Below, piece after piece: positions 36,888 to 44,861 of a stretch of 64,000 bases of DNA (the first letter of the stretch is position 1; each line of letters begins with the position of its first letter). Location of the stretch: contig NZ_CP107903.1 in the NCBI RefSeq assembly GCF_036013955.1, forward strand, positions 2,294,001-2,358,000. The letters run 5' to 3'. This DNA is from Streptomyces sp. NBC_00459 (lineage in GTDB: Bacteria; Actinomycetota; Actinomycetes; Streptomycetales; Streptomycetaceae). The notes beneath the pieces were generated by a model that did not search any database, was not told the DNA's origin, and was given only the letters and a program-made list of their open reading frames with translations. Both the position numbers and the translations under genes were made by a program.

Positions 36888-37625
36888 ATGAACGGGCAAG
36901 AACCGCATATCGGCAGTGAGCGCGATCTCTTCACAGCGGTGTACGCGGGTGACGAGGACGCGGTCGTAAGGCTGCTGCGCCTCGGTGTGAGCCCGGAAGC
37001 GGTGGACGAGGACGGCCAGAGTGCCCTGTACGGGGCGGCGGTGAGCGACGCGCCCGGCATCGTGCGGCTGCTGCTGTCCGCCGGTGCCGCGCCCGACCGG
37101 CTGAGCGCGGGGTCGGACCTCCCCCTGTGCGGGGCGGCCTGCGGCGGGCACGCGGAGGTCGTTCGCGCGCTGCTGGCTTCGGGGGCCGCTCCCGACGCGG
37201 TGGAGGCGTTCGGATTCACGGCCCTGACCTGGGCCCTGCGATGCGGTCACGCGGCGGTGGCGGAGGCCCTGCTCGCCGCGGGCGCGGACCCGAACCGCCC
37301 CGACCCTACCGGTCTGCCTCCACTGGTCGCAGCCGCCCGCCGGGGCTACCCCGCCTGCGTACGGTCCCTGCTGGCGCACGGCGCCGGGTCGAGGGGGGAG
37401 GCGCTGGCGGAGGCCCGCCGCTGGACCTGGCTGGACGTGGCGTCGGAGCTCCGGGCGGGGCTGGGTCGTGCGCACGGGTTCGGCGGGGAGTATGTGACGC
37501 GGCGCTGGGCGGAGGGGGTGGCCGTAGAGCTTGTGCGGGACGGAAACGTGGTGGCGGGGGTTGACCAGGGGACCGGTCACGCGGAGATCGTGGCGGTGCT
37601 GGAGGAGGTGCTGGGGGTCGGGTGA
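36888..37625 (+). CDS. ankyrin-repeat protein
   Basis: 245 aa. About five ankyrin repeats between residues 14 and 165 (pattern D-L-F-T-A-V-Y-A-G-D-E-D-A-V-V-R-L-L, then A-L-T-W-A-L-R-C-G-H and L-L-A-A-G-A-D-P-N). The last 70 residues are not ankyrin-like. Such proteins mediate protein contacts; the partner is unknown. ATG 36888 preceded by GAAGG. It lies 75 bp after the zincin gene, possibly co-transcribed. Confidence 0.85.
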   Translation: MNGQEPHIGSERDLFTAVYAGDEDAVVRLLRLGVSPEAVDEDGQSALYGAAVSDAPGIVRLLLSAGAAPDRLSAGSDLPLCGAACGGHAEVVRALLASGAAPDAVEAFGFTALTWALRCGHAAVAEALLAAGADPNRPDPTGLPPLVAAARRGYPACVRSLLAHGAGSRGEALAEARRWTWLDVASELRAGLGRAHGFGGEYVTRRWAEGVAVELVRDGNVVAGVDQGTGHAEIVAVLEEVLGVG

Positions 37626-37648
37626 GCTCTTTCCTCTCCCCCGCCGCC

Positions 37649-37753
37649 CCTACCCGTCCCGTTCCTGGGGGCTGCGCCCCCAGACCCCCGCTTCGGCCGT
37701 GAAGGGGCCTCGTCCTCAAACTCCCCCAGAGGGGGGACAGCCGGACGGGCTGG
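37649..37753 (-). repeat. dispersed Streptomyces intergenic repeat, copy A
   Basis: Contains the hairpin 37665-37672 / 37676-37683 (CTGGGGGC...GCCCCCAG) and, on the minus strand, the order CCAGCCCGTCCGGC, GAGGACGAGGCC, GCGGGGGTCTGGGGG, ACGGGACGGGTAGG. The same order occurs at 53517-53603 in the opposite orientation. The copy extends into the end of the SDR gene at 37716. Confidence 0.75.
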
Positions 37754-38561
37754 ATGTTCCACCACCCCTGTTCGCCGTCGCCGCGTCCAGAAACGCGGGC
37801 CGTTCACCCCCGCCGTGCACCAGCAGACTCGCCCCGCTGATGTACGCCGCGGCATCGGACGCCAGGAAGACGGCCGCGGCGCCGACGTCGGACGGATCGG
37901 CGAGGCGGCCCGCCGGGACCGTGCGGGCGACCGCTTCGAGGCCGTCGTCACCGCCGTAGTGCAGATGGGACAGCTCGGTGCGGACCATCCCGACGACAAG
38001 GGTGTTGACCCGTACGTCGGGCGCCCACTCCACGGCCATCGACCGGGCGAGATGCTCCAGCCCCGCCTTGGCCGCGCCGTACGCGGCGGTCCCGGGCGAC
38101 GGACGGCTCCCGCTCACGCTGCCGATCATCACCACTGATCCCCGGGCCCGTTTCAGATGCTCGTACGCGGCGAGGGAGACGGTGAGCGGCGTGATCAGGT
38201 TCAGCTCGACGACACGGACGTGTCTGTCGACATCGCCGCCCCCGTCCCCATTCCCGTCTCCACCCCCACCACCCCCCAACGGTCGATAAGGGCTGCCCCC
38301 TACGTTGTTGACGAGCACGTCGAGGCGCGGCAGACCCCCGACGAAGTCGTACACCGCCGTCCGGTCCCGCAGGTCGACAGCCGTGAACTCCACGCCGGGC
38401 AGCGGGACTTCGGGCGGTCGGCGAGCGCAGACCAGCACCTCCGCCCCCGCCTCGACGAGAGCCCTCGCGATCCCCGCGCCGACTCCGCGGGTACCACCGG
38501 TGACAAGGGCGACACGGCCTTTCAAGCCGTCGGAAGCCTTCGGAACGTTCGAGCTGTTCAA
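37716..38561 (-). CDS. SDR-family oxidoreductase of the KstR2-type operon
   Basis: 281 aa. T-G-G-T-R-G-V-G cofactor loop near residue 21, N-N-V-G, catalytic Ser in G-S-V-S-G-S and Y-G-A-A-K. The sequence around V-E-W-A-P-D-V-R-V-N-T-L-V-V-G and the closing L-V-H-G-G-G-E-R-P-A-F-L resemble a mycobacterial KstR2-regulon SDR (Rv3548c-like, from memory). A Gly/Asp-rich insert near residue 103-118 is unusual, and the last about 13 residues are read from the dispersed repeat. TTG at 38561, five bases after the thiolase stop, is the only reasonable start. Confidence 0.8.
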   Translation of the reverse strand: MNSSNVPKASDGLKGRVALVTGGTRGVGAGIARALVEAGAEVLVCARRPPEVPLPGVEFTAVDLRDRTAVYDFVGGLPRLDVLVNNVGGSPYRPLGGGGGGDGNGDGGGDVDRHVRVVELNLITPLTVSLAAYEHLKRARGSVVMIGSVSGSRPSPGTAAYGAAKAGLEHLARSMAVEWAPDVRVNTLVVGMVRTELSHLHYGGDDGLEAVARTVPAGRLADPSDVGAAAVFLASDAAAYISGASLLVHGGGERPAFLDAATANRGGGTSSPSGCPPSGGV

Positions 38562-38566
38562 GTCGA

Positions 38567-39724
38567 TCAGAGCCGTTCGATGATCGTCACGTTCGCCTGT
38601 CCCCCGCCCTCGCACATCGTCTGGAGCCCGAACCGCCCGCCCGTGCGCTCCAGTTCGTGCAGAAGGGTCGTCATCAGCTTGACGCCGGTCGCGCCGAGAG
38701 GGTGACCGAGGGCTATCGCGCCGCCGTTGACGTTGACCCTGGCCGGATCGGCGCCGGTCTCCTTCAGCCAGGCAAGCACGACCGGTGCGAAGGCCTCGTT
38801 GATCTCGACGAGGTCGATGTCCTCGATGGACAGGCCGGACTTCTTGAGGGCGTAGGCGGTGGCCGGGATCGGCGCCGTCAGCATCCGGATCGGGTCCTCG
38901 CCCCGTACGGACAGATGGTGGACGCGGGCCCGGGGCCGCAGCCCGTGTTCGCGTACCGCCCGCTCGGAGGCGAGGAGCATCGCGGCGGCGCCGTCGGACA
39001 CCTGGGAGGAGACGGCGGCGGTGATGGTGCCGCCGTCGATGACGGGCTTCAGGCCGGCCATCTTCGCCAGGGAGGTGTCCCGGCGCGGGCCCTCGTCGAC
39101 GGTCACCGTCTCGTAGGCCACGGTCTCGCGGGCGAAGCGGCCCTCGTCGATGGCCAGGACCGCGCGTTCGTGCGAGCGCAGCGCGTACTCCTCCTGGTCC
39201 TGCCTGGTGATGCCCCACTTGGCGGCGATCATCTCGGCGCCGGCGAACTGGTTCACCGGCCGCTCCCCGTACCGTGCCTGCCAGCCCGCGCTGCCCGCGA
39301 ACGGGCCCTCCGTGAGCCCCAGGGGCAGGGCCGCCTGACGGGAGGCGAAGGCGATCGGGATCATCGACATGTTCTGGACGCCACCCGCGACGACCAGGTC
39401 CTGCGTGCCGGACAGCACGGCCTGCGCGGCGAAGTGCACGGCCTGCTGCGAGGATCCGCACTGCCGGTCGACGGTCACACCCGGCACCTCCTCGGGCAGC
39501 CCGGCGGCCAGCCAGCTGGTGCGGGCGATGTCACCGGCCTGCGGCCCCACCGTGTCCAGGCACCCGAAGACGACGTCCTCCACGGCGGCCGGGTCGACCC
39601 CGGCCCGCGCCATGAGCGCGGTCAGCGCGTGCGCGCCCAGGTCCGCCGGGTGGACACCGCTCAGACCACCTCCACGCCGCCCGACGGGCGTACGGACCGC
39701 TTCGACGATGTAGGCCTCGGCCAT
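38567..39724 (-). CDS. fadA6: thiolase, FadA6-like acetyl-CoA acyltransferase
   Basis: 385 aa. Nucleophile Cys in V-D-R-Q-C-G-S-S near residue 89, N-E-A-F-A-P-V, G-G-A-I-A-L-G-H-P-L-G-A-T-G with the catalytic His, and the second Cys in M-C-E-G-G-G. The closing A-N-V-T-I-I-E-R-L and internal H-P-A-D-L-G-A-H closely recall mycobacterial FadA6, which acts in steroid C/D-ring beta-oxidation. It lies directly downstream of a KstR2-like regulator. ATG with GGGAG upstream. Confidence 0.85.
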   Translation of the reverse strand: MAEAYIVEAVRTPVGRRGGGLSGVHPADLGAHALTALMARAGVDPAAVEDVVFGCLDTVGPQAGDIARTSWLAAGLPEEVPGVTVDRQCGSSQQAVHFAAQAVLSGTQDLVVAGGVQNMSMIPIAFASRQAALPLGLTEGPFAGSAGWQARYGERPVNQFAGAEMIAAKWGITRQDQEEYALRSHERAVLAIDEGRFARETVAYETVTVDEGPRRDTSLAKMAGLKPVIDGGTITAAVSSQVSDGAAAMLLASERAVREHGLRPRARVHHLSVRGEDPIRMLTAPIPATAYALKKSGLSIEDIDLVEINEAFAPVVLAWLKETGADPARVNVNGGAIALGHPLGATGVKLMTTLLHELERTGGRFGLQTMCEGGGQANVTIIERL

Positions 39725-39751
39725 GGCAACTCCCTCACAGAAAAGGTCTGT

Positions 39752-40390
39752 TCACGTATGGCTCTTCACTTGCGGCTGTTCACGTACGGCGATTCCGTCC
39801 AGCACCATCGACAGGTACTGGCGGGCGATCTCCTCCGGTCGGTGCTGGCCGCCGGGCCGGTACCAGGACGCGGCGACCCACACGGTGTCGCGCACGAAGC
39901 GGTAGGTGAGGCGGATGTCGAGGTCGGCGCGGAAGACCTCGGCGGCGACCCCGCGTTCCAGCGTGGAAAGCCACGCCTTCTCGAATCTGCGCTGCGACTC
40001 GGCGAGGAACGCGAACCGCTCCTGCACGACGAGTTGCTTGGACTCCTTCTGGTAGATCGCGACGGCGGCGCGGTGCCGGTCGATCTCCCGGAACGACTCG
40101 GTGACCAGCGCCTCCAGTGTCTCGCGCGGCCCGGACTCGGCGTCCAGGACGCTGTCGTAGCCCTCCCAGAGCTCGTCGAGGAACGTGCGCAGGATCTCCT
40201 CCAGCATCGATTCCTTGGAGTCGAAGTGGTAGTAGAGGCTGCCCGCGAGCATGCCGGCGTGGTCCGCGATCTTGCGTACGGTGGTGGCGTTGTAGCCCTG
40301 TTCGGCGAAGACCTCGGCGGCGGTGCCGAGGATTTCGCGGCGGCGGGCGGGCACGGCGGTCACCTGGGGCTTCTTCTTCGTAGGAGGCAC
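39752..40390 (-). CDS. kstR2: TetR-family repressor, KstR2-like
   Basis: 212 aa. HTH at residues 30-60 (T-T-V-R-K-I-A-D-H-A-G-M-L-A-G-S-L-Y-Y-H-F). The ligand domain has A-I-Y-Q-K-E-S, then L-T-Y-R-F-V-R-D-T-V-W-V-A-A-S-W-Y-R-P-G-G, which matches KstR2 of Mycobacterium/Rhodococcus as I recall it; that repressor is released by HIP-CoA, a steroid breakdown product. GTG start at 40390, no clear ribosome site. Placed inside the operon it would control through the operator at 41238-41257. Confidence 0.83.
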   Translation of the reverse strand: MPPTKKKPQVTAVPARRREILGTAAEVFAEQGYNATTVRKIADHAGMLAGSLYYHFDSKESMLEEILRTFLDELWEGYDSVLDAESGPRETLEALVTESFREIDRHRAAVAIYQKESKQLVVQERFAFLAESQRRFEKAWLSTLERGVAAEVFRADLDIRLTYRFVRDTVWVAASWYRPGGQHRPEEIARQYLSMVLDGIAVREQPQVKSHT

Positions 40391-40421
40391 ACGTCCATTG
40401 TGGTCCCAGACATGGGCCGCC

Positions 40422-41225
40422 CTAGGGGTGCTGGCTGCTGGCGGAGACGACTTCCCCCGTCAGGTACGAGGAGTAGCCGGATGCCAGGAACACGATCACG
40501 TTGGCGATCTCCCAGGGCTCGGCGTACCTTCCGAAGGCTTCACGGGCGGTGAGTTCGGCCAGGAGTTCGGGGGTGGTCACCTTCACGAGGTGGGGATGCA
40601 TGGCAAGGCTCGGTGACACGGCGTTGACCCGGACCCCGTACTCGGCGGCCTCGATGGCCGCACTGCGGGTCAGTGCCATCACGCCCGCCTTCGCGGCGGC
40701 GTAGTGCGCCTGCCCGGCCTGGGCCCGCCAGCCGACGACGGACGCGTTGTTGACGATCACGCCTCCTGGTCCTCCAGACCCTTCCGACCTGCTCTCGCGA
40801 AAGATCCGCAACGCGGCCCGCACGCACCGGAACGTGCCGCCCAGCGTCACGTCGAGCACCCTCGACCACTGCTCGTCCGTCATGTCGACGAGGGTCGAAG
40901 TGCCGCCGAGGCCCGCGTTGTTGACGACGATGTCGAGCCGCCCGTGCACTTCCACGGCCGTGTCGAAGAGGGCCCGCACCTGGCGCTCGTCGGTGACGTC
41001 GCAGGGCAGCGAGTCGACACCCTCGAACTCCCCGGCCAGTTCCCCCTCGTACTCCTTGAGCCGCCGCGCGTGCGCGTCGCTGATCAGCACGCGTGCGCCC
41101 TCCTCCAGGAACCGGCGGGCGGTGGCCCCGCCGATCCCCGCGCCCGCGGCTGCCGTGATGACGGCGGTGCGCCCCTTCAGCAGCCCGTGTCCGGGCACGT
41201 ACGCCGGACTCTCGACGTCTCCCAT
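40422..41225 (-). CDS. ipdF: SDR, IpdF-like
   Basis: 267 aa. T-A-A-A-G-A-G-I-G cofactor loop near residue 27, N-N-A-G, N-N-A-S-V with catalytic Ser and H-Y-A-A-A-K with Tyr/Lys. Its ending S-S-Y-L-T-G-E-V...S-S-Q-H-P and V-G-W-R-A-Q-A match mycobacterial IpdF (Rv3559c, from memory), a dehydrogenase for the 5-hydroxyl of HIP-type steroid intermediates. First gene of the operon; ATG 41225 lies 12 bp from the operator. Confidence 0.82.
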   Translation of the reverse strand: MGDVESPAYVPGHGLLKGRTAVITAAAGAGIGGATARRFLEEGARVLISDAHARRLKEYEGELAGEFEGVDSLPCDVTDERQVRALFDTAVEVHGRLDIVVNNAGLGGTSTLVDMTDEQWSRVLDVTLGGTFRCVRAALRIFRESRSEGSGGPGGVIVNNASVVGWRAQAGQAHYAAAKAGVMALTRSAAIEAAEYGVRVNAVSPSLAMHPHLVKVTTPELLAELTAREAFGRYAEPWEIANVIVFLASGYSSYLTGEVVSASSQHP

Positions 41226-41237
41226 GAGCCCACAGTA

Positions 41238-41257
41238 CCTACCAAACACTTGTTAGG
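41238..41257 (-). promoter_or_regulatory. putative KstR2 operator
   Basis: 20-bp imperfect palindrome reading CCTAACAAGTGTTTGGTAGG on the minus strand, 12 bp upstream of the ipdF-like start. It agrees with the KstR2 consensus AnCAAGnnCTTGnT at all fixed positions but one. As the only such site seen, it would control all four genes, including the repressor's own. Confidence 0.7.
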
Positions 41258-41323
41258 GAAGTCACCCGTCAGTGGCCCCGCCGTCGGCAGAACAGCCGAT
41301 CCGCAGAACGACCGACCGGTCGA

Positions 41324-42964
41324 TCAGTGGTGGTGATCGCCGCTGGTGAGTTCCCGGTACTCCTCCGGTGTCGGCTTGGCGATCCGGGTGCCGGGGCCGA
41401 ACATGGACCGGGCCAGCCGGGCCCGCAGCCGCTGTCCGGGCGTGACCCGGCGGCGGACACCGCCGGCGTCGACGAGCGGGCCGATCTCGTACGGCGGGGC
41501 CTGTTCGTGCTGGGTGAGGGTGAACAGCGCCCCCTGCGAGAGAGGTTCGTGGACCTCGACGTACTCGCCGTGCGGGAGCCGTTTGACGGTGCCCGTCTCC
41601 CTGCCGTGCAGCACCTTGTCGCGGTCGCGGCGCTGGAGCCCCAGGCAAATGCGCTTCGTCACGACGAAGGCGACCACCGGCACCACGAAGAACCCGACCC
41701 GCACGAACCAGGTGATCGCGTTGATCGACAGATGCAGATGCGTGGCCACGATGTCGTTCCCGCCGCCGATCAGCAGCACGCCGTACAGACTCAGCCAGGC
41801 CACACCGAGTCCCGTACGGACAGGGACGTTTCGGGGGCGGTCGAGCACGTGGTGCTCACGCTTGTCGCCGGTGATCCAGGCCTCGACGAACGGGTACACA
41901 CCGATGGCGGCCATGATGAGCGGGAAGAGGGAGAAGGGGATGAAGACCCCCAGCGCGAGGGTGTGACCCCAGGCGTTGATCTCCCATCCCGGCATCACGC
42001 GGATCAGCCCCTCGGAGAAGCCGAGATACCAGTCCGGTTGAGCACCGGTGGTGACGAGGTCGGCGCGGTAGGGGCCGAACGCCCATACGGGGTTGATGCT
42101 GGCGATGGCACCCATGACGGCCAGCACACCGAAGGTGAGGAAGAAGAAGCCGCCCGCCTTGGCCATGTAGACGGGCAGGAAGGGCATGCCGGTGACCGAC
42201 TTCTCGTCGCGGCCGGGCCCCGGGTACTGCGTGTGCTTGTGGTAGAAGACCAGGATCAGATGGGCGACGACCAGCCCCAGCATGATCCCCGGCAGCAGCA
42301 GCACATGGATCGGGAAGAGCCGCGGGATGATGTCGTGGCCCGGGAACTCCCCGCCGAAGAGGAACATGGAGAGGTACGTCCCCACGACCGGGACGGACAG
42401 GATCGCGCCGTCGGCGAACCGGAGGCCGGTGCCGGAGAGCAGGTCGTCGGGGAGCGAGTAGCCGGTCAGGCCGGTGATGATGCCGAGGAACAACAGGGTC
42501 CAGCCGAACGCCCAGTTGAGCTCACGGGGCTTGCGGAACGCGCCGGTGAAGAAGACCCGCATCATGTGGATCAGCATCCCGGCGACGAAGACGAGCGCCG
42601 CCCAGTGATGGATCTGCCGGATCAGCAGTCCGCCGCGTACGTCGAAGCTGATGTCGAGTGTCGACTCGTACGCCCTGGTCATGATGACGCCGTTGAGCGG
42701 TGTGTACGTGCCGTTGTAGACGACCTCGACACCGCTCGGTTCGAAGAAGAGGGTGAGGTAGACGCCGGTGAGGATCAGGATGAGAAAGCTGTAGAGGCAG
42801 ATCTCCCCGAGCATGAAGGACCAGTGGTCCGGGAAGACCTTGCGCATGTTGGCCTTGGCGAGGGCGTAGAGACCCAGCCGCCCGTCGGCCCAGTCGGCCA
42901 GCTTCTCGCCCCTGGGGGCCTCACCCCGGCGCGCGGAACTCCCCTTGCCCACAGCCGTGTTCAT
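41324..42964 (-). CDS. qcrB: orphan cytochrome b subunit (QcrB paralogue)
   Basis: 546 aa with about eight to nine helices. Haem-ligand histidine pairs lie in R-Q-I-H-H-W-A and L-I-H-M-M-R, and in P-I-H-V-L-L-L and V-V-A-H-L-I; the quinol-site motif is P-D-W-Y as in actinobacteria. The C-terminal 120 residues form a cytoplasmic extension that ends in three His. QcrC and QcrA, its normal partners in the bc1-aa3 supercomplex, are absent here, so this is probably a second copy. ATG 42964 with GGGGGAGGG upstream is chosen over a GTG two codons earlier. Confidence 0.9.
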   Translation of the reverse strand: MNTAVGKGSSARRGEAPRGEKLADWADGRLGLYALAKANMRKVFPDHWSFMLGEICLYSFLILILTGVYLTLFFEPSGVEVVYNGTYTPLNGVIMTRAYESTLDISFDVRGGLLIRQIHHWAALVFVAGMLIHMMRVFFTGAFRKPRELNWAFGWTLLFLGIITGLTGYSLPDDLLSGTGLRFADGAILSVPVVGTYLSMFLFGGEFPGHDIIPRLFPIHVLLLPGIMLGLVVAHLILVFYHKHTQYPGPGRDEKSVTGMPFLPVYMAKAGGFFFLTFGVLAVMGAIASINPVWAFGPYRADLVTTGAQPDWYLGFSEGLIRVMPGWEINAWGHTLALGVFIPFSLFPLIMAAIGVYPFVEAWITGDKREHHVLDRPRNVPVRTGLGVAWLSLYGVLLIGGGNDIVATHLHLSINAITWFVRVGFFVVPVVAFVVTKRICLGLQRRDRDKVLHGRETGTVKRLPHGEYVEVHEPLSQGALFTLTQHEQAPPYEIGPLVDAGGVRRRVTPGQRLRARLARSMFGPGTRIAKPTPEEYRELTSGDHHH

Positions 42965-43040
42965 CCGCACTGCCCTCCCCCTCGGATGGTCCTCAGGGTG
43001 GCACGGCGGCCCAGCGATGCCAACGGTGCGTCCGCCGGTG

Positions 43041-43760
43041 TCAGCCGACGATCCCCTCCGCCCGAGCGGCGACCAGCCACTTCGGGAACTCGCCCACCAG
43101 ACGGTCGTACAACTCGTCGTCGGACACGGCGCGCGGATCGGAACCGGCGTGGAAGAAACCGGCGTTGTCTACGACCCGCCTCCCCGGGACCGCCAACTCG
43201 TCGAGCTTCCGCAGGAAGTCGAACTGCTTGCTCGTGGCGTCCCCGAAGCCGATGAACTGCCAGAACAGCGGCAGCCGCGCCGACTTGCACACGTAGCGTT
43301 CGGCGGCGAGCTTGTTGATCGGGCCGCCGTCGGTCTGGAAGACGACGAGCGCGGGGGCTGTCGACCCGCTGTCGAGGTAGTGCTCGATGACGGCGTCCAT
43401 GGCGAGGTGATAGCTGGTCTTGCCCATGTGCCCGAGCCCGGCCACGATCCGCTCGACGCTCCCCGCGTGGTCGTCGAGCGCGATACCGGTCACGGCGTCG
43501 ACGTCGGTGGAGAAGAAGACGACGGGAACCGTCCCGTCGTCGTCGAAGTGGGCCGCCAGCCCCAGCACCCGGTCGGCGAGCGCCTGCACACTGCCGTCCT
43601 TGTAGTACGGCTTCATGGAGCCGGAGTGGTCGACCACCAGGTAGACGGCGGCCCGCTGACCGTCGAGCCCGTGCCGTTCGACAGCCGCGCCGGCACTCTT
43701 GTAGAGGCTGACCAGCGCGGGTGCGGCCTCCACCACCTTGGTGAGACTGATCGCGGCCAT
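43041..43760 (-). CDS. VWA-domain protein, TerF-like
   Basis: 239 aa. VWA fold with MIDAS motif D-H-S-G-S-M near residue 44 and the later T-D-G-G. The F-W-Q-F-I-G-F-G segment and the closing P-K-W-L are characteristic of the TerF/vWA-TerF group linked to tellurium resistance and stress systems. No other ter genes are near. Cytoplasmic; binds divalent metal and probably other proteins. Divergent from the chitosanase gene. Confidence 0.88.
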   Translation of the reverse strand: MAAISLTKVVEAAPALVSLYKSAGAAVERHGLDGQRAAVYLVVDHSGSMKPYYKDGSVQALADRVLGLAAHFDDDGTVPVVFFSTDVDAVTGIALDDHAGSVERIVAGLGHMGKTSYHLAMDAVIEHYLDSGSTAPALVVFQTDGGPINKLAAERYVCKSARLPLFWQFIGFGDATSKQFDFLRKLDELAVPGRRVVDNAGFFHAGSDPRAVSDDELYDRLVGEFPKWLVAARAEGIVG

Positions 43761-43868
43761 GCCTGGCTCCCCTCGCAGGGCGGACGGGAATGCTGAGGGT
43801 ACGTCACCCGTACGCCCGCCCGGGCAGCATATGACCCTTGCGTACCCCGGCCCGTACTCTTGTGCCCC

Positions 43869-44711
43869 ATGAAACGAACCGGCGTCCTCCTCCTCGCCGT
43901 GCTCCCCCTGCTGGCGACAACCGCATGCCTGTCCGTCGCGTCGGACGACTCGCGCGGCCCCGACGCCAAGCGCGTGGAGGAAGCCGGTTCACTGGACGCG
44001 GAGGCCACGCTCGCCGACCCGGCGAAGAAGGAGCTGGCCCAGCAGATCGTGGCGAGCGCCGAGAACGGGACGCTCGACTGGCGCAGTGCGTACGGCTATG
44101 TCGAGGACATCGGCGACGGGCAGGGTTACACGGCCGGCATCATCGGCTTCTGCACGGGCACCCATGACCTGCTCACCCTGGTCGAGGACTACACGAGGGC
44201 CCACCCGGACAACGCACTCGCGCCCTACCTTCCCGCGCTGCGCGAGGTCGACGGCACGGACTCGCACGAGGGGCTGGATCCGGGATTCCCGGCTGCCTGG
44301 AAGCAGGAGTCGAAGGTCGCCGCGTTCCGCGAGGCCCAGGACGAGAAGCGGGACACCGGCTACTTCGGACCGGCGCTGCGGCTGGCCGTCGGCGACGGGC
44401 TGGGCCTGCTGGGTCAGTTCGTCTACTACGACGCGATGGTCTACCACGGCCCGGGGAGCGACTGGTTCAGCGTGGGCGGCATCCGCGCCACCGCCCTGAA
44501 GGAGGCCGACAGCCCGGCGGAGGGCGGCAACGAGAAGACGTACCTGGACGCGTTCCTCGACGCCCGACGCACGGCGATGCTGGACAAGCGGCCGGGCGTG
44601 AACACCAGCCGCGTCGACACGGCCCAGCGGCGCTTCCTCGACGAGGGCAACCTGGACCTCCGTACACCGCTGGAGTGGAAGGTGTACGGGGACACGTACA
44701 AGGTGCCGTAG
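43869..44711 (+). CDS. csn: secreted GH46 chitosanase, lipoprotein form
   Basis: 280 aa. Signal peptide with lipobox A-T-T-A-C, Cys20, suggesting membrane anchoring. The GH46 catalytic pair is seen as Glu in A-S-A-E-N-G-T-L-D-W and Asp in V-E-D-I-G-D-G-Q-G-Y-T, followed by G-I-I-G-F-C-T-G-T. Hydrolyses chitosan. A TACTCT hexamer at 43855-43860 lies only about 8 bases before the ATG, so the mRNA may be leaderless; no ribosome site is visible. Confidence 0.93.
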   Translation: MKRTGVLLLAVLPLLATTACLSVASDDSRGPDAKRVEEAGSLDAEATLADPAKKELAQQIVASAENGTLDWRSAYGYVEDIGDGQGYTAGIIGFCTGTHDLLTLVEDYTRAHPDNALAPYLPALREVDGTDSHEGLDPGFPAAWKQESKVAAFREAQDEKRDTGYFGPALRLAVGDGLGLLGQFVYYDAMVYHGPGSDWFSVGGIRATALKEADSPAEGGNEKTYLDAFLDARRTAMLDKRPGVNTSRVDTAQRRFLDEGNLDLRTPLEWKVYGDTYKVP

Positions 44712-44836
44712 TGGTGTCTGTCCGGACCAGGACCCGGCTCCGGAAGCGCCGCGGCGCCCGCCATGTCCGGTCGGGGACTGTGGCGAGCGCCGTGGTTTGT
44801 TCGTTCCGTACGCCTTTGTACGGGACGTCTTCGGGT

Positions 44837-44851
44837 GGGTCCGTCGGACCC
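44837..44851. terminator. hairpins between csn and gltD
   Basis: 6-bp stem (44837-44842 with 44846-44851) and a second at 44806-44811 / 44818-44823 lie between two convergent genes. Neither has a long T run; a terminator role is inferred. Confidence 0.4.
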
Positions 44852-44861
44852 GTGGGTCCCG

